Of a DNA stretch of 64,000 bases, positions 1 through 8,597 are shown in pieces. The DNA is from Devosia sp. YR412 (GTDB lineage Bacteria; Pseudomonadota; Alphaproteobacteria; Rhizobiales; Devosiaceae): contig NZ_FOFL01000008.1 of assembly GCF_900110945.1 (NCBI RefSeq), forward strand, positions 31,469-95,468, given 5' to 3'. Positions within the stretch are counted from its first letter, which is position 1; each line of letters begins with the position of its first letter. The translations under genes were made by a program, and so were the position numbers. Below the pieces are notes generated by a model that did no database searches, was not told the DNA's origin, and worked only from the letters and a program-made list of their open reading frames with translations.

Positions 1-52
1 GGCCGCCGACATGGCCGAGCAGGCCACCAAGCAGATGCTTGGCGTTCAGTAG
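1..52 (+). CDS. C-terminal tail of an unidentified protein (5' end outside window)
   Basis: An open frame enters at the left edge and ends with TAG at 50-52. Only about 16 residues are visible, ending in EQATKQMLGVQ, too few to name a family. A strong rho-independent terminator follows 22 bases later, which supports this being the real 3' end of a plus-strand gene or operon. An amphipathic Ala/Gln-rich tail like this occurs in many proteins, so no function is proposed. Confidence 0.5.
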   Translation, partial: AADMAEQATKQMLGVQ

Positions 53-74
53 CGCATCAGTTACATGAATTTAG

Positions 75-107
75 CCCCGCAAGCCTATGGTTTGCGGGGT
101 TTTTCTT
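75..107 (+). terminator. Rho-independent terminator
   Basis: CCCCGCAA (75-82) pairs perfectly with TTGCGGGG (92-99) across a nine-base loop, and a T-rich tract follows (100-107). It terminates the gene entering from the left. It also separates that gene from the minus-strand FlhB-like gene, whose stop lies at 111. Confidence 0.9.
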
Positions 108-110
108 TGC

Positions 111-383
111 CTAGGTCTTGGCGCTGACCCGCAGCACAAAGCCAATGACCACCGCGACGGCCTCGTAGAGTTCGAGCGGGATGGTGTCGTCGAGCTCGAC
201 ACCGCTCAGGGCCTGGGCGAGGACGGGATTGGCTTCTATGATGATGTCGTTTTCCTCGGCCAGTTCCACGATGCGCTCGGCGAGGAGGCCACGGCCCTTG
301 GCGACGACTTTGGGGGCTTCGCGGCTGCCCTTTTCATATTGCAGCGCGACGGCCAGGGCCTGGGGCTTGATCTCGTCGCTCAT
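111..383 (-). CDS. FlhB-like short protein (EscU/YscU/HrpU C-terminal domain only)
   Basis: This 90-residue protein matches only the cytoplasmic C-terminal domain of the flagellar export-gate protein FlhB, which acts as the substrate-specificity switch. AVALQYE, the APKVVAKG stretch, IVELAEEN, ANPVLAQAL and IPLELYEAVA follow the family pattern in order. The membrane domain is absent. Where FlhB has its self-cleaving NPTH, this protein has KPQA close to its N-terminus, so it resembles the already cleaved FlhB fragment (known FhlB/FlhX-type proteins). Its ATG overlaps the stop of the upstream fliK-like gene by four bases (ATGA), implying translational coupling. No other flagellar gene is visible in the window. 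Confidence 0.85.
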   Translation of the reverse strand: MSDEIKPQALAVALQYEKGSREAPKVVAKGRGLLAERIVELAEENDIIIEANPVLAQALSGVELDDTIPLELYEAVAVVIGFVLRVSAKT

Positions 384-1990
384 GAGCGGGCGTCCAAGAA
401 ATGCCCGGAGGGCGCTACGGCGGGTGCCGGCGGCTCGCCCGAGCGGACGATGACCGCGCCGAGGCGGAGGTCGGCGGCGGAGAGGGCTTCGCGCAGCAGG
501 CCGACTTCTTCGTTGAGCGCAGCGGCGGCATCGGGATCGCTGGCCCAGAGCATGACGCCGGTGGTGCCGGCGCGCAGCGACACCTGGGCGCCGACCTCGC
601 CGAGTTCGGGCAGGTTGATGGCAAAGCGCATCTGCCAGCCGCGCTCGGTGACGGCATCGCTATCGCCCTGCTGGTCGCGGTGGATCTGGAACTGCATCAG
701 CGTCTGGTGCTGGCCGATCAGCACCGGCAGGTCCATGCTCCAGTCGGCAGTCTTTGCGACGGGGTCAGGCAGCGAGGCGTGTTGATGGAGGCGCGTGCGG
801 GCCAGCGCGGATTCGGTGCGTTCGAGCAGGTGCTTGCCGATTTCCTCGGGTGGCGCATCGGGATCGATCGGCGGTGCCTCACCGGGCCGGGCGCGCGGCA
901 CCTGCCCTTTTAGCGGCGGGGCGATCTGCGAGACGGCGGCCGTAGGCGCCTGCTGGCCGAGCCAGGTGGTCAGGGTCTGGCGCAGGGTGAGCAGCGCGGT
1001 CTTCATGTCGGTCTGTGGCAGCGGCGACTGGCTTTGCGCCAGTGCCGACTCCTGGAAAATGCCCGAGCCGCGGATGGCAGACTGCAGCGCCGCGCCGTCG
1101 AATTTGGGGGCGTCGATGGCGACGCGGCCGGCGAGCACCTGCTGGGCGGCCTTCACCACCGGCTCGGGCAACACGACCTTGCCGGCGAGACTGGTCAGCG
1201 CCGTGGTGAGAGCGGTGATGGAGCCCTGCTGCGGTACGTCGGTGTGAACCATCTGGGCCAGCGCGGCCTGCGCGGTGGAGAACTGCGGCGTCGGATTGCC
1301 GGAGAGCGGATTGCTGGTGGCGCCGCCGACGGGGGCGGCGGCGATGATAGGCGCGACGCCGGCCGAGGGGGCGCTGACGGCTGGGGCCGGTTGCGGCGCG
1401 GCGGTGGCGGCATGGGCCACGGCGACGGGATTGGGGTTGGCGGGGGATTGCGGGTAGAGCGGCGGTGGGATCGCTTGCGTCAGCGGTGGGGCCGATTGCG
1501 TGGCCAGGGGTGCCTGCGGCGCCGCCGGCTGAGCCGTGGTGACGGGCGGCTGGGCCAGTGGCTGTGCGTATGGCTGGGGCGCGGTTGCGGCCTGCGCGGC
1601 TGGCGGCGGTACAGCGGCTTGCGCAGTGGCCAATGGCTGCGGCGCTGGCTGGGCCTGCGGTGGCGCGAGCGGCGTATTGGACTGCGGCGGCGGTGCAGCA
1701 GGTGCGGGGCTGGCGGGCGGGGTGACAGGTGCCGTCACCACCTGCAGCGCCAGTTTCATCTGCTGCCCGGCGCCTTGCACCTGCAGCTGGATGGTGTCGC
1801 CAGGCTTGACCGGGACCGGCAGCATGAGATTGAGCAATTGGCCGCGGATTTCGACTTGGGTGCCGCCATTGGGCATTGCGCCGATGATTTTCGCATCGAG
1901 CATCTGGCCCGACTGCAAAGCCAGCGCCTGCAGCGTGCCGGTGCGGGCCGCCGTCGTCGGTTGTGGTAGTTGCGAGGGGATCGTCGGCAC
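380..1990 (-). CDS. FliK-like flagellar hook-length control protein
   Basis: About 536 residues. The central part (roughly 95-240) is a low-complexity Pro/Ala/Gln-rich linker typical of FliK rulers. The last ~110 residues, with WQMRFAINLPELGEVGAQVSLR and the ALSAADLRLG segment, match the FliK C-terminal hook-length domain (Flg_hook), which contacts FlhB to switch export specificity. I chose the GTG at 1988-1990 because GAGGA lies about eight bases upstream. An earlier in-frame GTG at 2018-2020 adds ten residues and lacks such a site. It is coupled by ATGA overlap to the FlhB-like gene, which makes this a ruler plus switch pair. Confidence 0.8.
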   Translation of the reverse strand: MPTIPSQLPQPTTAARTGTLQALALQSGQMLDAKIIGAMPNGGTQVEIRGQLLNLMLPVPVKPGDTIQLQVQGAGQQMKLALQVVTAPVTPPASPAPAAPPPQSNTPLAPPQAQPAPQPLATAQAAVPPPAAQAATAPQPYAQPLAQPPVTTAQPAAPQAPLATQSAPPLTQAIPPPLYPQSPANPNPVAVAHAATAAPQPAPAVSAPSAGVAPIIAAAPVGGATSNPLSGNPTPQFSTAQAALAQMVHTDVPQQGSITALTTALTSLAGKVVLPEPVVKAAQQVLAGRVAIDAPKFDGAALQSAIRGSGIFQESALAQSQSPLPQTDMKTALLTLRQTLTTWLGQQAPTAAVSQIAPPLKGQVPRARPGEAPPIDPDAPPEEIGKHLLERTESALARTRLHQHASLPDPVAKTADWSMDLPVLIGQHQTLMQFQIHRDQQGDSDAVTERGWQMRFAINLPELGEVGAQVSLRAGTTGVMLWASDPDAAAALNEEVGLLREALSAADLRLGAVIVRSGEPPAPAVAPSGHFLDARS

Positions 1991-2105
1991 GGTCCAGTCC
2001 TCAGCCGCACCATGCGGCACGTCACACTAGCGCAGATACAGCATCCGATGATTCCCGGCTTTTGGGAAACTTAATGGCAGGTAACCGTGCTGTTGCCGAT
2101 CTGGC

Positions 2106-2849
2106 TCAGTCGGGGCGGACGTCGGTATAGTCCTTGGTGGCCGGCTTGCCGCGGAAGGTGACCCAGAAAAAGTTGAGCGTATAGGTGCCGGCAGTGCGGA
2201 ACACGCCTTCCTTCTCGAGGCGGCGGCCCGAGGTCTTCATTTTCAGTTTGAAGGTGAATTTGACGCCGCCAACCTTGGACAGGCGCACGGCCACATCGGT
2301 GTCTTCGCCGAAGAACTGGATGGAGCGGTCATAGCCGCCGACATCGGCCCAGGCCTGGCGGCGGAAGATGAAATTGCCGCCCTGCACCACCGAGCCGACG
2401 CGCAGGATATAGCGGTTGAGCACATAGATCAGCCAGGTCAGGCCATAGAACATGCCGACGAGGAAACGGCTCCAGGGGCTCATGTCGTAATAAACGTAAG
2501 GGCCGCTGAGGCAGACCAGCTTGGGGTCGCGGTTGAATTCGTCGGCGACCGTAGTCAGCCAGCCCTCGGGCACCATGGTGTCGCTGTCGATATTGGCGAC
2601 GAGGTCAAAGCCTTCGCTGGCGGCAAAGCCTGCGTCGCGGGCATTGACCAGGCCCTTCTTGGGCTCGTCGACGACGCGGACGGTGGGGAAGCTGCGGGCG
2701 ATCTCGCCCGTGCGGTCAGTGGAGGCATTGTTGACCACGATGATTTCGGCATCAACGCCCGAGCGGGCAATCTCGGCCACCACCGATTCCAGGCATTTGC
2801 CGATCAGCGCCTCTTCATTATAGGCCGGTATGACGAATGCCAGTCTCAT
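2106..2849 (-). CDS. Glycosyltransferase family 2
   Basis: The 247-residue protein begins MRLAFVIPAYNEE, the nucleotide-sugar-binding start of GT-A family 2 enzymes. It continues with NNASTDRTGE (~40-49), the metal-binding DSD (88-90) and FFGEDTD near residue 190, the usual ED acid-base position. A hydrophobic stretch near 137-156 suggests membrane association. It probably transfers a sugar to a lipid or envelope glycan, but donor and acceptor cannot be told. The start at 2849 is favoured over one 28 residues upstream because the family motif begins there and AGAGG precedes it. It is a single gene, divergent from the FecR-domain gene. Confidence 0.85.
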   Translation of the reverse strand: MRLAFVIPAYNEEALIGKCLESVVAEIARSGVDAEIIVVNNASTDRTGEIARSFPTVRVVDEPKKGLVNARDAGFAASEGFDLVANIDSDTMVPEGWLTTVADEFNRDPKLVCLSGPYVYYDMSPWSRFLVGMFYGLTWLIYVLNRYILRVGSVVQGGNFIFRRQAWADVGGYDRSIQFFGEDTDVAVRLSKVGGVKFTFKLKMKTSGRRLEKEGVFRTAGTYTLNFFWVTFRGKPATKDYTDVRPD

Positions 2850-3041
2850 CTTTGCCTCTTGCTGGGCTGCGGACGACGCCGCGTAATCTGCTGCCATTAA
2901 CCTTTGCTTGGGGTTACGGCAACAGAGGCGCATGCTTTTCCCAAGCTGCGTATGGCGTTTCGTGAGGCTCTTGTGGCGCCGGTCGTCTCGCGAATAGTGT
3001 CGTTCATTGCCGGTTCACCCAAGCATTGCGACAAGCAGGCC

Positions 3042-3845
3042 ATGATGAAACAGTTTTCACGCACAGTTTTATTTGTATTGGGCCTATTGCTGGCTGTTGT
3101 TCCAGCTTTTGCCGAGGGCGAAGGCACGGCGGTCGGCGTCAATCCGGATGCCTCGGCACGGCTGGGTAGCACCGATCGCGTGTTGCAGGTGGGCGCCGAT
3201 GTGTCGGTGGGCGAGGTCATCGTCACCGGCGCCGTCGGCCAGGTGCAGATCATCTTTGACGACGAGACGCGCCTCGTGGTGGGGCCGCGCTCGGCGCTTT
3301 TGATAGAAAACTACCTGCTGGCGAGCAACAACCGGGCGCAGAAGCTTACCATCAATGCGCTGGGCGGCTCGTTCCGCTTCATCACCGGCAAGAGTCCGAA
3401 GCCGGCCTATACGATCAATACCCCGACGGCTTCGATTGCGGTGCGCGGTACCGAATTCGACCTGGTGGTGGAGCGCAGCAATACCAAGGTGATGCTGTTC
3501 GATGGCGCCCTGCGGGTCTGCAATGACGCCAACGATTGTCAGGAGTTGACCAGCCGCTGCGAAGTGGGTCTGGCGAGCAACCAGCGCACCCTGCTGTATC
3601 GCCGCAATGACCCCAGCAGGGAGCCGCTGAGCGCAGAATTCCGCTATGCGCGGTTCCAGGGTGCCTTGCTGCAGCCGTTCCGCGTGCGCAACCCGGGCAC
3701 CTGTGTCGAGAGCCGGACGGACGCCAATCCGGGATCCAGTTCGCCGGCTACGCAGACGACGACCACGGGCACGCAGACCAACGGCGGTTCCACCACGCCG
3801 ACCGCAACGACAACGCCTGTCGTGCGGCCGGGTGGCAAGAACTAG
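3042..3845 (+). CDS. Secreted FecR-domain protein
   Basis: 267 residues. The N-terminus (MMKQFSRTVLFVLGLLL ending in AFA) is a clear Sec signal peptide, which fixes the start at 3042 rather than an ORF extension 46 codons upstream. Residues ~40-150 form a FecR-type beta domain, with VGEVIVTGAVGQVQIIF, LVVGPRSALLI, LGGSFRFITG and IAVRGTEFDL. Two or more cysteines (VCNDANDCQ, SRCEVG) could form disulfides. The C-terminal ~50 residues are Thr/Gly/Pro-rich and probably disordered. Unlike true FecR there is no TonB-receptor or sigma-factor partner nearby, so a signalling role is not supported. It is a periplasmic protein of unknown function. Confidence 0.8.
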   Translation: MMKQFSRTVLFVLGLLLAVVPAFAEGEGTAVGVNPDASARLGSTDRVLQVGADVSVGEVIVTGAVGQVQIIFDDETRLVVGPRSALLIENYLLASNNRAQKLTINALGGSFRFITGKSPKPAYTINTPTASIAVRGTEFDLVVERSNTKVMLFDGALRVCNDANDCQELTSRCEVGLASNQRTLLYRRNDPSREPLSAEFRYARFQGALLQPFRVRNPGTCVESRTDANPGSSSPATQTTTTGTQTNGGSTTPTATTTPVVRPGGKN

Positions 3846-3853
3846 GTTTTTGC

Positions 3854-4354
3854 TTAGCCAATATAGTCGCGCTTGCCGACCGGCACGCCGCCGTGGCGCA
3901 GGATCGCGTAGGCGGTGGTAACGTGGAAGAAGAAGTTCGGCAGCGCCCGCTCGGTCACGTAGACGAGGCCGTTCATGGTGACATCCTTGCCGCCGAGCTT
4001 AAGCGTGACGTCGCGGTCTTCGCTGCCGGCCAGCTCTTCGGGCGTGACGGTGGCGAGGAGATCGAGCGCCTTCTGGATGCGAGCGCGCAGTTCTTCGAAG
4101 GTCTTTTCTTCATCGGGCCAGGACGGAACGGGCTTGCCGGCCAGGCGCGAGACGCAGCCCTTGGCATGGTCGGTGGCGATCATGACTTGGCCGCGGAAGG
4201 GGATCATGTCGGGCGACAGGCGCATGTCTGAAAACACCGCGGTATCGAACTTGCGCTCGCCGGCATTGGCTTCGGCCTTGTCCATAACGGCAAGCAGATT
4301 GGTCAGCATGCGGGTGAATACCGGCACGGTCACGTCATAGACGGAGATGGTCAT
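3854..4354 (-). CDS. DUF1993 family protein
   Basis: 166 residues starting MTISVYDVTVPVFTRML. The features are typical of DUF1993, a DinB-like four-helix cytosolic family of unknown function: an N-terminal helix with MLTNLLAVMDKAE, a central DMIPFRGQVMIATDHAKG segment and a C-terminal helix NFFFHVTTAYAILRHGGVPVGKRDY. The start at 4354 fits the family start, with AAGG about eleven bases upstream; the longer ORF extension is unsupported. It is convergent with the FecR-domain gene (eight-base gap) and divergent from the channel gene. Confidence 0.85.
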   Translation of the reverse strand: MTISVYDVTVPVFTRMLTNLLAVMDKAEANAGERKFDTAVFSDMRLSPDMIPFRGQVMIATDHAKGCVSRLAGKPVPSWPDEEKTFEELRARIQKALDLLATVTPEELAGSEDRDVTLKLGGKDVTMNGLVYVTERALPNFFFHVTTAYAILRHGGVPVGKRDYIG

Positions 4355-4436
4355 CGTCGAACTACCTTGAAATGTCTGGCCCCGAACGGGAACGTCTTCT
4401 TGCGCTCGCTGTTGCAGGCTGGCAAGGCAGTTGGTG

Positions 4437-5261
4437 ATGCGTAGCAAGAAACCCAAGACGGTCGTCGAGACCACACCCCAAGAATCCGGCTTCGCTCGTC
4501 TGCGGAGCAGACTGCGTCTGCTCTATCACAGCTCGGCGCCGGGCGCGCAGCGCTTCCAATTTGCCGTGCTGGTGGTGGACCTGGCGATCATCGTCTTCTT
4601 TATCGCCACCCCTTTGCTGCGCGAGAACGAGGCGTTCCTCTGGATCGACTATTCGATCGCGGCGCTCTTGGCACTCGACCTGATCGCCCGGGCGCTGGCC
4701 TCTACCGATATCTGGCGTTGGCTGCGGCAGATGCCGGTCATCGTCGATATCTTCATTCTCGCGACCCTGCTGGCGCCCGCCTGGCTCATCAACCTCGGCT
4801 TTCTGCGCATCCTGCGGCTCTGGACGCTGACACGGAGCACGGGGTTCTGGCGACCGTTGAAGAAACGCGGGCTGGGGATCTACCAGGAACCGGTGCAGGC
4901 GGTGATCAACCTGCTGGTTTTTCTCTTCGTGGTGACCGGCTTCGTCTATACCGCCTTTGCCAATCGCGGCGACGAGCCGAGCATCGCGGGCTATATCGAT
5001 GCGCTGTATTTTACCGTAGCGACGGTGACGACCACCGGCTTTGGCGACATCACCCTGCCCGGCAGCGGGGGTAAACTAGCGTCGATCATCATCATGATCA
5101 TCGGCATTTCACTGTTCGTGCGGCTGGCGCAGTCGATCTTCCGGCCGGCCAAGGTGCATTTTCCCTGCCCGCAATGCGGGTTAAGCAAGCATGAGCCGGA
5201 TGCCGTGCACTGCAAGGCCTGCGGGCATGTGCTGAACATTCCCGATAGCGGTAATCACTAG
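4437..5261 (+). CDS. Voltage-gated-type potassium channel with C-terminal zinc ribbon
   Basis: 274 residues and about six membrane segments. These are S1 (~43-60), S2 (~70-88), S3 (~100-118), an S4-like segment with spaced arginines (FLRILRLWTLTR), S5 (~156-172), a pore loop with the K+ selectivity signature TTGFGD (~199-204) and S6 (~215-232). After S6 comes a compact C-x2-C ... C-x2-C zinc ribbon (CPQCG and CKACG, roughly 244-263). The ATG at 4437 has AAGG nine bases upstream; TTG 4431 and GTG 4434 are in-frame alternatives. Its TAG overlaps the stop of the convergent kinase gene. It is most likely a K+ channel; its gating ligand is unknown. Confidence 0.85.
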   Translation: MRSKKPKTVVETTPQESGFARLRSRLRLLYHSSAPGAQRFQFAVLVVDLAIIVFFIATPLLRENEAFLWIDYSIAALLALDLIARALASTDIWRWLRQMPVIVDIFILATLLAPAWLINLGFLRILRLWTLTRSTGFWRPLKKRGLGIYQEPVQAVINLLVFLFVVTGFVYTAFANRGDEPSIAGYIDALYFTVATVTTTGFGDITLPGSGGKLASIIIMIIGISLFVRLAQSIFRPAKVHFPCPQCGLSKHEPDAVHCKACGHVLNIPDSGNH

Positions 5262-7948
5262 CGCATGACCGCCAGCCGCACGCGGAAACAGGCGCCCGGC
5301 AATGCGCCCTGCACGAGGTCCAGCGAGCCGTTCATGCGCGTGACGATCTGGCGGGAGATGGCGAGACCGAGCCCTGCCCCGCTCTGGTCGGTGGCACGCT
5401 GGCCGCGTGAAAATTTCTCAAAGATCAGCTTGCGCTCGCCCTTGGCGATGCCGGGGCCATTGTCGGCGATATCCACGGTATAGCTGCCGGCGCGCACGGT
5501 CGATGCGATGCGGAGCAGCGGCTTGGCCGAGTCATTGTATTTGACCGCATTGCTGATGAGATTGATGAACACCTGGCAGAGCCGGTCGGCATCGCCTTCG
5601 ACCATGGTAGTTTGGGCGCGACCGCCCTGCTCCACCATGACGCCGCGCAGCAGGCCTTCGCAGACGGTCAGCGCCCGGTCGAGTGCGGCTTCGGCATCGA
5701 CGGGGCGGTTTTCCCAGCTTCGTTCGCCACGCTCCAGCGCCGAGAGATCGAGAATTTCGTCGAGCAGCTTGGTCAGGCGCAGGCTTTCCTGATGGATTGT
5801 CGAGACGAAATGCTGGCGCTGGCCGGCGTCGATTTCGCCGCCATCGAGCAGGATTTCCGAAAAGGAGCGGATGGAGGTCATCGGGGTACGCACCTCATGG
5901 CTGACCTGGCTCAAAAATTCGTCCTTCTGGCTGTCGAGCTCGCGTAGTTGGGCATTGGCGTCTTCGAGCTGCTGGGCGGTGGAGCGCAGTTCGGCCGAGG
6001 TCTTTTCCAGCTCCTGGGAATAGCTGATGACCTGCTGGGTCTCGTCGGCCATCTGCATCATTTCCTCAAGCGAGACATCGCTGCCGGAGACGACTTTCGA
6101 CAGCATGACGTGGGCCGAGGCGGCGCCGATCGAGCCGGCGAGTTCACGCTCCAGCCGGCCGATGAAACCGGGCGATGGCTCCAGCATGTCGGGATCGACG
6201 CCGCTGTCGCGGGCCTCGGCCTCGAAGAGAGCGGCGGCGCGGCGATCGCCGAGCACGCGTTCAGCGACGAAGAACAGGTCGTTGGCGGTGGCCGAGCCCG
6301 GCACGAAATTGCCGCGCGGGACATGGCCGCGCTTGAACACATCCACAAAAATGCTGGCCTGGATACGCTCCAGCGCCGAGGGCGAGGTGACGAGCGAAAC
6401 CAGGGTCAGCAGCAGGATGTTGGCCGAGAGGCTCCAGAAGGCGGCATGGGCCAAAGGATCGAGCCCGTCCAGGCCAAACATGGCTTCGGGGCGCAGCCAG
6501 GAGATGCCCCAGGGGCCATTGGCCAAAAGCCAGGCGACATGCGGCGATACCGATTCAAAGCTGGGCAGGAAGCTGCACCAGACCCAGAAGACGAAGCCGG
6601 CGGCGATGGCCGTGGTGGCGGCCTTGAGCGAGGCGTCGCGCCAGAACAGGGCGGCGATGACGGCGGGGAAGAACTGGGCGATGGCGGTGAAGGAGATGAG
6701 GCCTATCGGCGCCAGCGCGTCGCTGTCGCGGGTAAAGAAGAAATAGAAAAAGCCCAGTGACAGGATCAGCACGATGGAAAAGCGCCGGGCCACCAAAAGC
6801 AGCCGGGTGACGCCGCGGCCGTCGCTGCTGACGCCGGAACTGAAGCGCAGGATCAGCGGCATGACGATATGGTTGGAGACCATGATCGAGAGAGCGATGG
6901 ATTCAAGGATGATCATCGACGTGGCGGAGGAAAAGCCGCCGATGAAGGCAAATAGCGCCAGCCCATCCTGACCGAAGGCCAGAGGCAGGGTGAGCGCGAA
7001 CATGTCGGGATTGGAACCGGCCGGCATCTTGGTCAGGCCGAAGACGGCGATGGGCAGGATGAACAGGCTCATCAGCAGCATGTAGGCCGGGAAGGCCCAG
7101 CTGGCGACGCGCAGGTGGTTCTCGTCGGAATTTTCCACCACCGTCACCTGGAACTGGCGCGGCAGGCAGACGATGGCGGCGACGGACAGGCCAAGCGTCG
7201 TCAGCCAGCGGGCGTCGAATGTGTCCTGCGCATCGACGACGATGCCCTTAGCAGCGGCTTCGGCGAAAATGCTCTCGAAGCCGCCGCCGACATAGACGAC
7301 GAAAATACCGACGGCGAGCAGCGCCGTCAGCTTGACCACGGCCTCGAAAGCGATAGCGGCGACCACTCCGTGATGCTGTTCCTTGGCGTCGACATGGCGG
7401 GTGCCGAACAGGATAGTGAACAGCGCCATGCCGGCGGCAATGCCGAAGGCAAGACCGACGTCGTCAATGCCCTGCAGGCTGCCCTGGCCGAATTCGGACG
7501 AGCCGGCGACAGCCTGGATCGATGATGTCACGGCCTTGAGCTGCAGCGCGATATAGGGCGCGATGCCGACCACGGCGATGCAGGTGATCAGCACGGCCAG
7601 CCGGTTGGACTTGCCGAAGCGCGAGGACAGCAGATCAGCCACCGAGGTAATGCGCTGCAGATGGCTGATGCGGACCAGCCGCCGCAACAGGAACCACCAG
7701 CCGACGAAGACGAGCGTCGGGCCCAGATAGATGGTGAGGAATTCAAGGCCCGAGCGGGCGGCATTGCCGACGGCGCCATAGAAGGTCCAGCTGGTGCAAT
7801 AGACCGAGATGGAGAGCGTATAGACGGCTGGGGAATGGAGGAAGGAGCGCTTGTTGCTGCGGGCGCGGCGATCGCCGAAATAGGCGAGCACGAACAGCAG
7901 GCCGACATAGGCGATGGCGGTGGCGATAACGAAATCGGCCGACAGCAT
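5258..7948 (-). CDS. Sodium/solute symporter-domain sensor histidine kinase (CbrA/CrbS-like)
   Basis: An 896-residue fusion. Residues ~1-560 form a multi-helix solute:sodium symporter (SSS) domain. A STAC-like segment (~575-645; NDLFFVAERVLGDRRA ... GRLERELAGSIG) and a coiled coil follow. HisKA carries the phosphoacceptor His684 in SHEVRTP, then come the N box (INLISNAVKYN), G1 (DNGPGI) and G2 (GAGLGL) of the ATPase. The architecture matches CbrA/CrbS-type kinases that sense or transport small nutrients such as histidine or acetate. It is the last gene of a four-gene operon and shares a base with the stop of the preceding small gene (TGATG). The ligand is not readable from sequence. Confidence 0.9.
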   Translation of the reverse strand: MLSADFVIATAIAYVGLLFVLAYFGDRRARSNKRSFLHSPAVYTLSISVYCTSWTFYGAVGNAARSGLEFLTIYLGPTLVFVGWWFLLRRLVRISHLQRITSVADLLSSRFGKSNRLAVLITCIAVVGIAPYIALQLKAVTSSIQAVAGSSEFGQGSLQGIDDVGLAFGIAAGMALFTILFGTRHVDAKEQHHGVVAAIAFEAVVKLTALLAVGIFVVYVGGGFESIFAEAAAKGIVVDAQDTFDARWLTTLGLSVAAIVCLPRQFQVTVVENSDENHLRVASWAFPAYMLLMSLFILPIAVFGLTKMPAGSNPDMFALTLPLAFGQDGLALFAFIGGFSSATSMIILESIALSIMVSNHIVMPLILRFSSGVSSDGRGVTRLLLVARRFSIVLILSLGFFYFFFTRDSDALAPIGLISFTAIAQFFPAVIAALFWRDASLKAATTAIAAGFVFWVWCSFLPSFESVSPHVAWLLANGPWGISWLRPEAMFGLDGLDPLAHAAFWSLSANILLLTLVSLVTSPSALERIQASIFVDVFKRGHVPRGNFVPGSATANDLFFVAERVLGDRRAAALFEAEARDSGVDPDMLEPSPGFIGRLERELAGSIGAASAHVMLSKVVSGSDVSLEEMMQMADETQQVISYSQELEKTSAELRSTAQQLEDANAQLRELDSQKDEFLSQVSHEVRTPMTSIRSFSEILLDGGEIDAGQRQHFVSTIHQESLRLTKLLDEILDLSALERGERSWENRPVDAEAALDRALTVCEGLLRGVMVEQGGRAQTTMVEGDADRLCQVFINLISNAVKYNDSAKPLLRIASTVRAGSYTVDIADNGPGIAKGERKLIFEKFSRGQRATDQSGAGLGLAISRQIVTRMNGSLDLVQGALPGACFRVRLAVMR

Positions 7949-8172
7949 CAGCCCTCTCCGTCGCCGGGATCGCGCGGCATGGCATGGGCCAGAAGGCCGG
8001 TGCCGATGACCAGCAGCAGCCAGAGCGCGAAGAGGTAGAAGACGATTTGCGGAATGCCGAAATGGCTGATGTTCTGGTCAAACACATAGACCAGCGGCGG
8101 CAGCATGAGCAGGCCGCCAAGCATGGTCAGCAGGAACATGCCGCCGCGGATGCGCCTAGGGCGTTCCGACAT
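7948..8172 (-). CDS. Small two-helix membrane protein, possible symporter-kinase accessory subunit
   Basis: 74 residues: a basic N-terminus (MSERPRRIRGG), a first helix FLLTMLGGLLMLPPLVYVF, a short loop with GIPQIV, and a second helix FYLFALWLLLVIGTGLLA. Size and layout recall the small subunits (DUF3311/DUF4212 style) encoded beside SSS transporters, but I cannot assign the family firmly. Its start lies inside the end of the receiver gene (17-base overlap), and its stop overlaps the kinase ATG, so all three are probably co-translated. The natural inference is that it pairs with the SSS domain of the kinase. Confidence 0.7.
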   Translation of the reverse strand: MSERPRRIRGGMFLLTMLGGLLMLPPLVYVFDQNISHFGIPQIVFYLFALWLLLVIGTGLLAHAMPRDPGDGEG

Positions 8173-8539
8173 CTTCGCCCAGCAGGTGCCGCACCGCCCC
8201 GACCACATCGGCATTGGCATAGGGCTTGGTGACGAAACCGTCGGCGCCCAGTTCCTCGGCAATGCGCCGGTCCTGCTGCTGACCCTTGGCGGTGAGGATC
8301 AGCACCGGCAGACTGGCGGTCTCGAGGCTGGCGCGGATTTGCTTGAGCACATCGAAGCCGCTGCGCTTGGGCAGCATGACGTCGAGCACCAGCATACGCG
8401 GCTTGAGGCGGCGCACGGCATCGAGCGCCGCATCGCCATCGCTGACCGCGCTGATGCTCCAGCCGGCGCGCCGCAGGATGAAATCGAGCGATTCAAGAAT
8501 GCTCGGCTCATCCTCGGCGATGAGAATATCGATTGCCAA
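8156..8539 (-). CDS. Stand-alone response regulator receiver protein
   Basis: About 127 residues consisting only of a CheY-like receiver. It has the acidic pair D10/E11 (LIAEDEP), phosphoacceptor D53 (LVLDVMLPKRSGFD), T83 (LILTAK) and K105 (FVTKP). No output domain follows. There is no ATG near the domain start. I use TTG at 8537-8539, preceded by a G-rich AGGGGGG; another TTG at 8612-8614 would add 25 residues and overlap the upstream regulator gene. It is encoded between an HTH regulator with a HisKA-like helix pair and an SSS histidine kinase, so it could shuttle phosphate between them. Confidence 0.85.
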   Translation of the reverse strand: MAIDILIAEDEPSILESLDFILRRAGWSISAVSDGDAALDAVRRLKPRMLVLDVMLPKRSGFDVLKQIRASLETASLPVLILTAKGQQQDRRIAEELGADGFVTKPYANADVVGAVRHLLGEDVGTP

Positions 8540-8597
8540 AGTCCCCCCTCGACCTATCCGCGGTCTCCCCTCCGCAGATGGCGATACTAAAGCGCAA

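Noticed and set aside
2850..2933. A 28-residue N-terminal extension of the glycosyltransferase
   Set aside because: The GT2 fold begins at MRLAFVIPAYNEE, and a good ribosome-binding site precedes that ATG.
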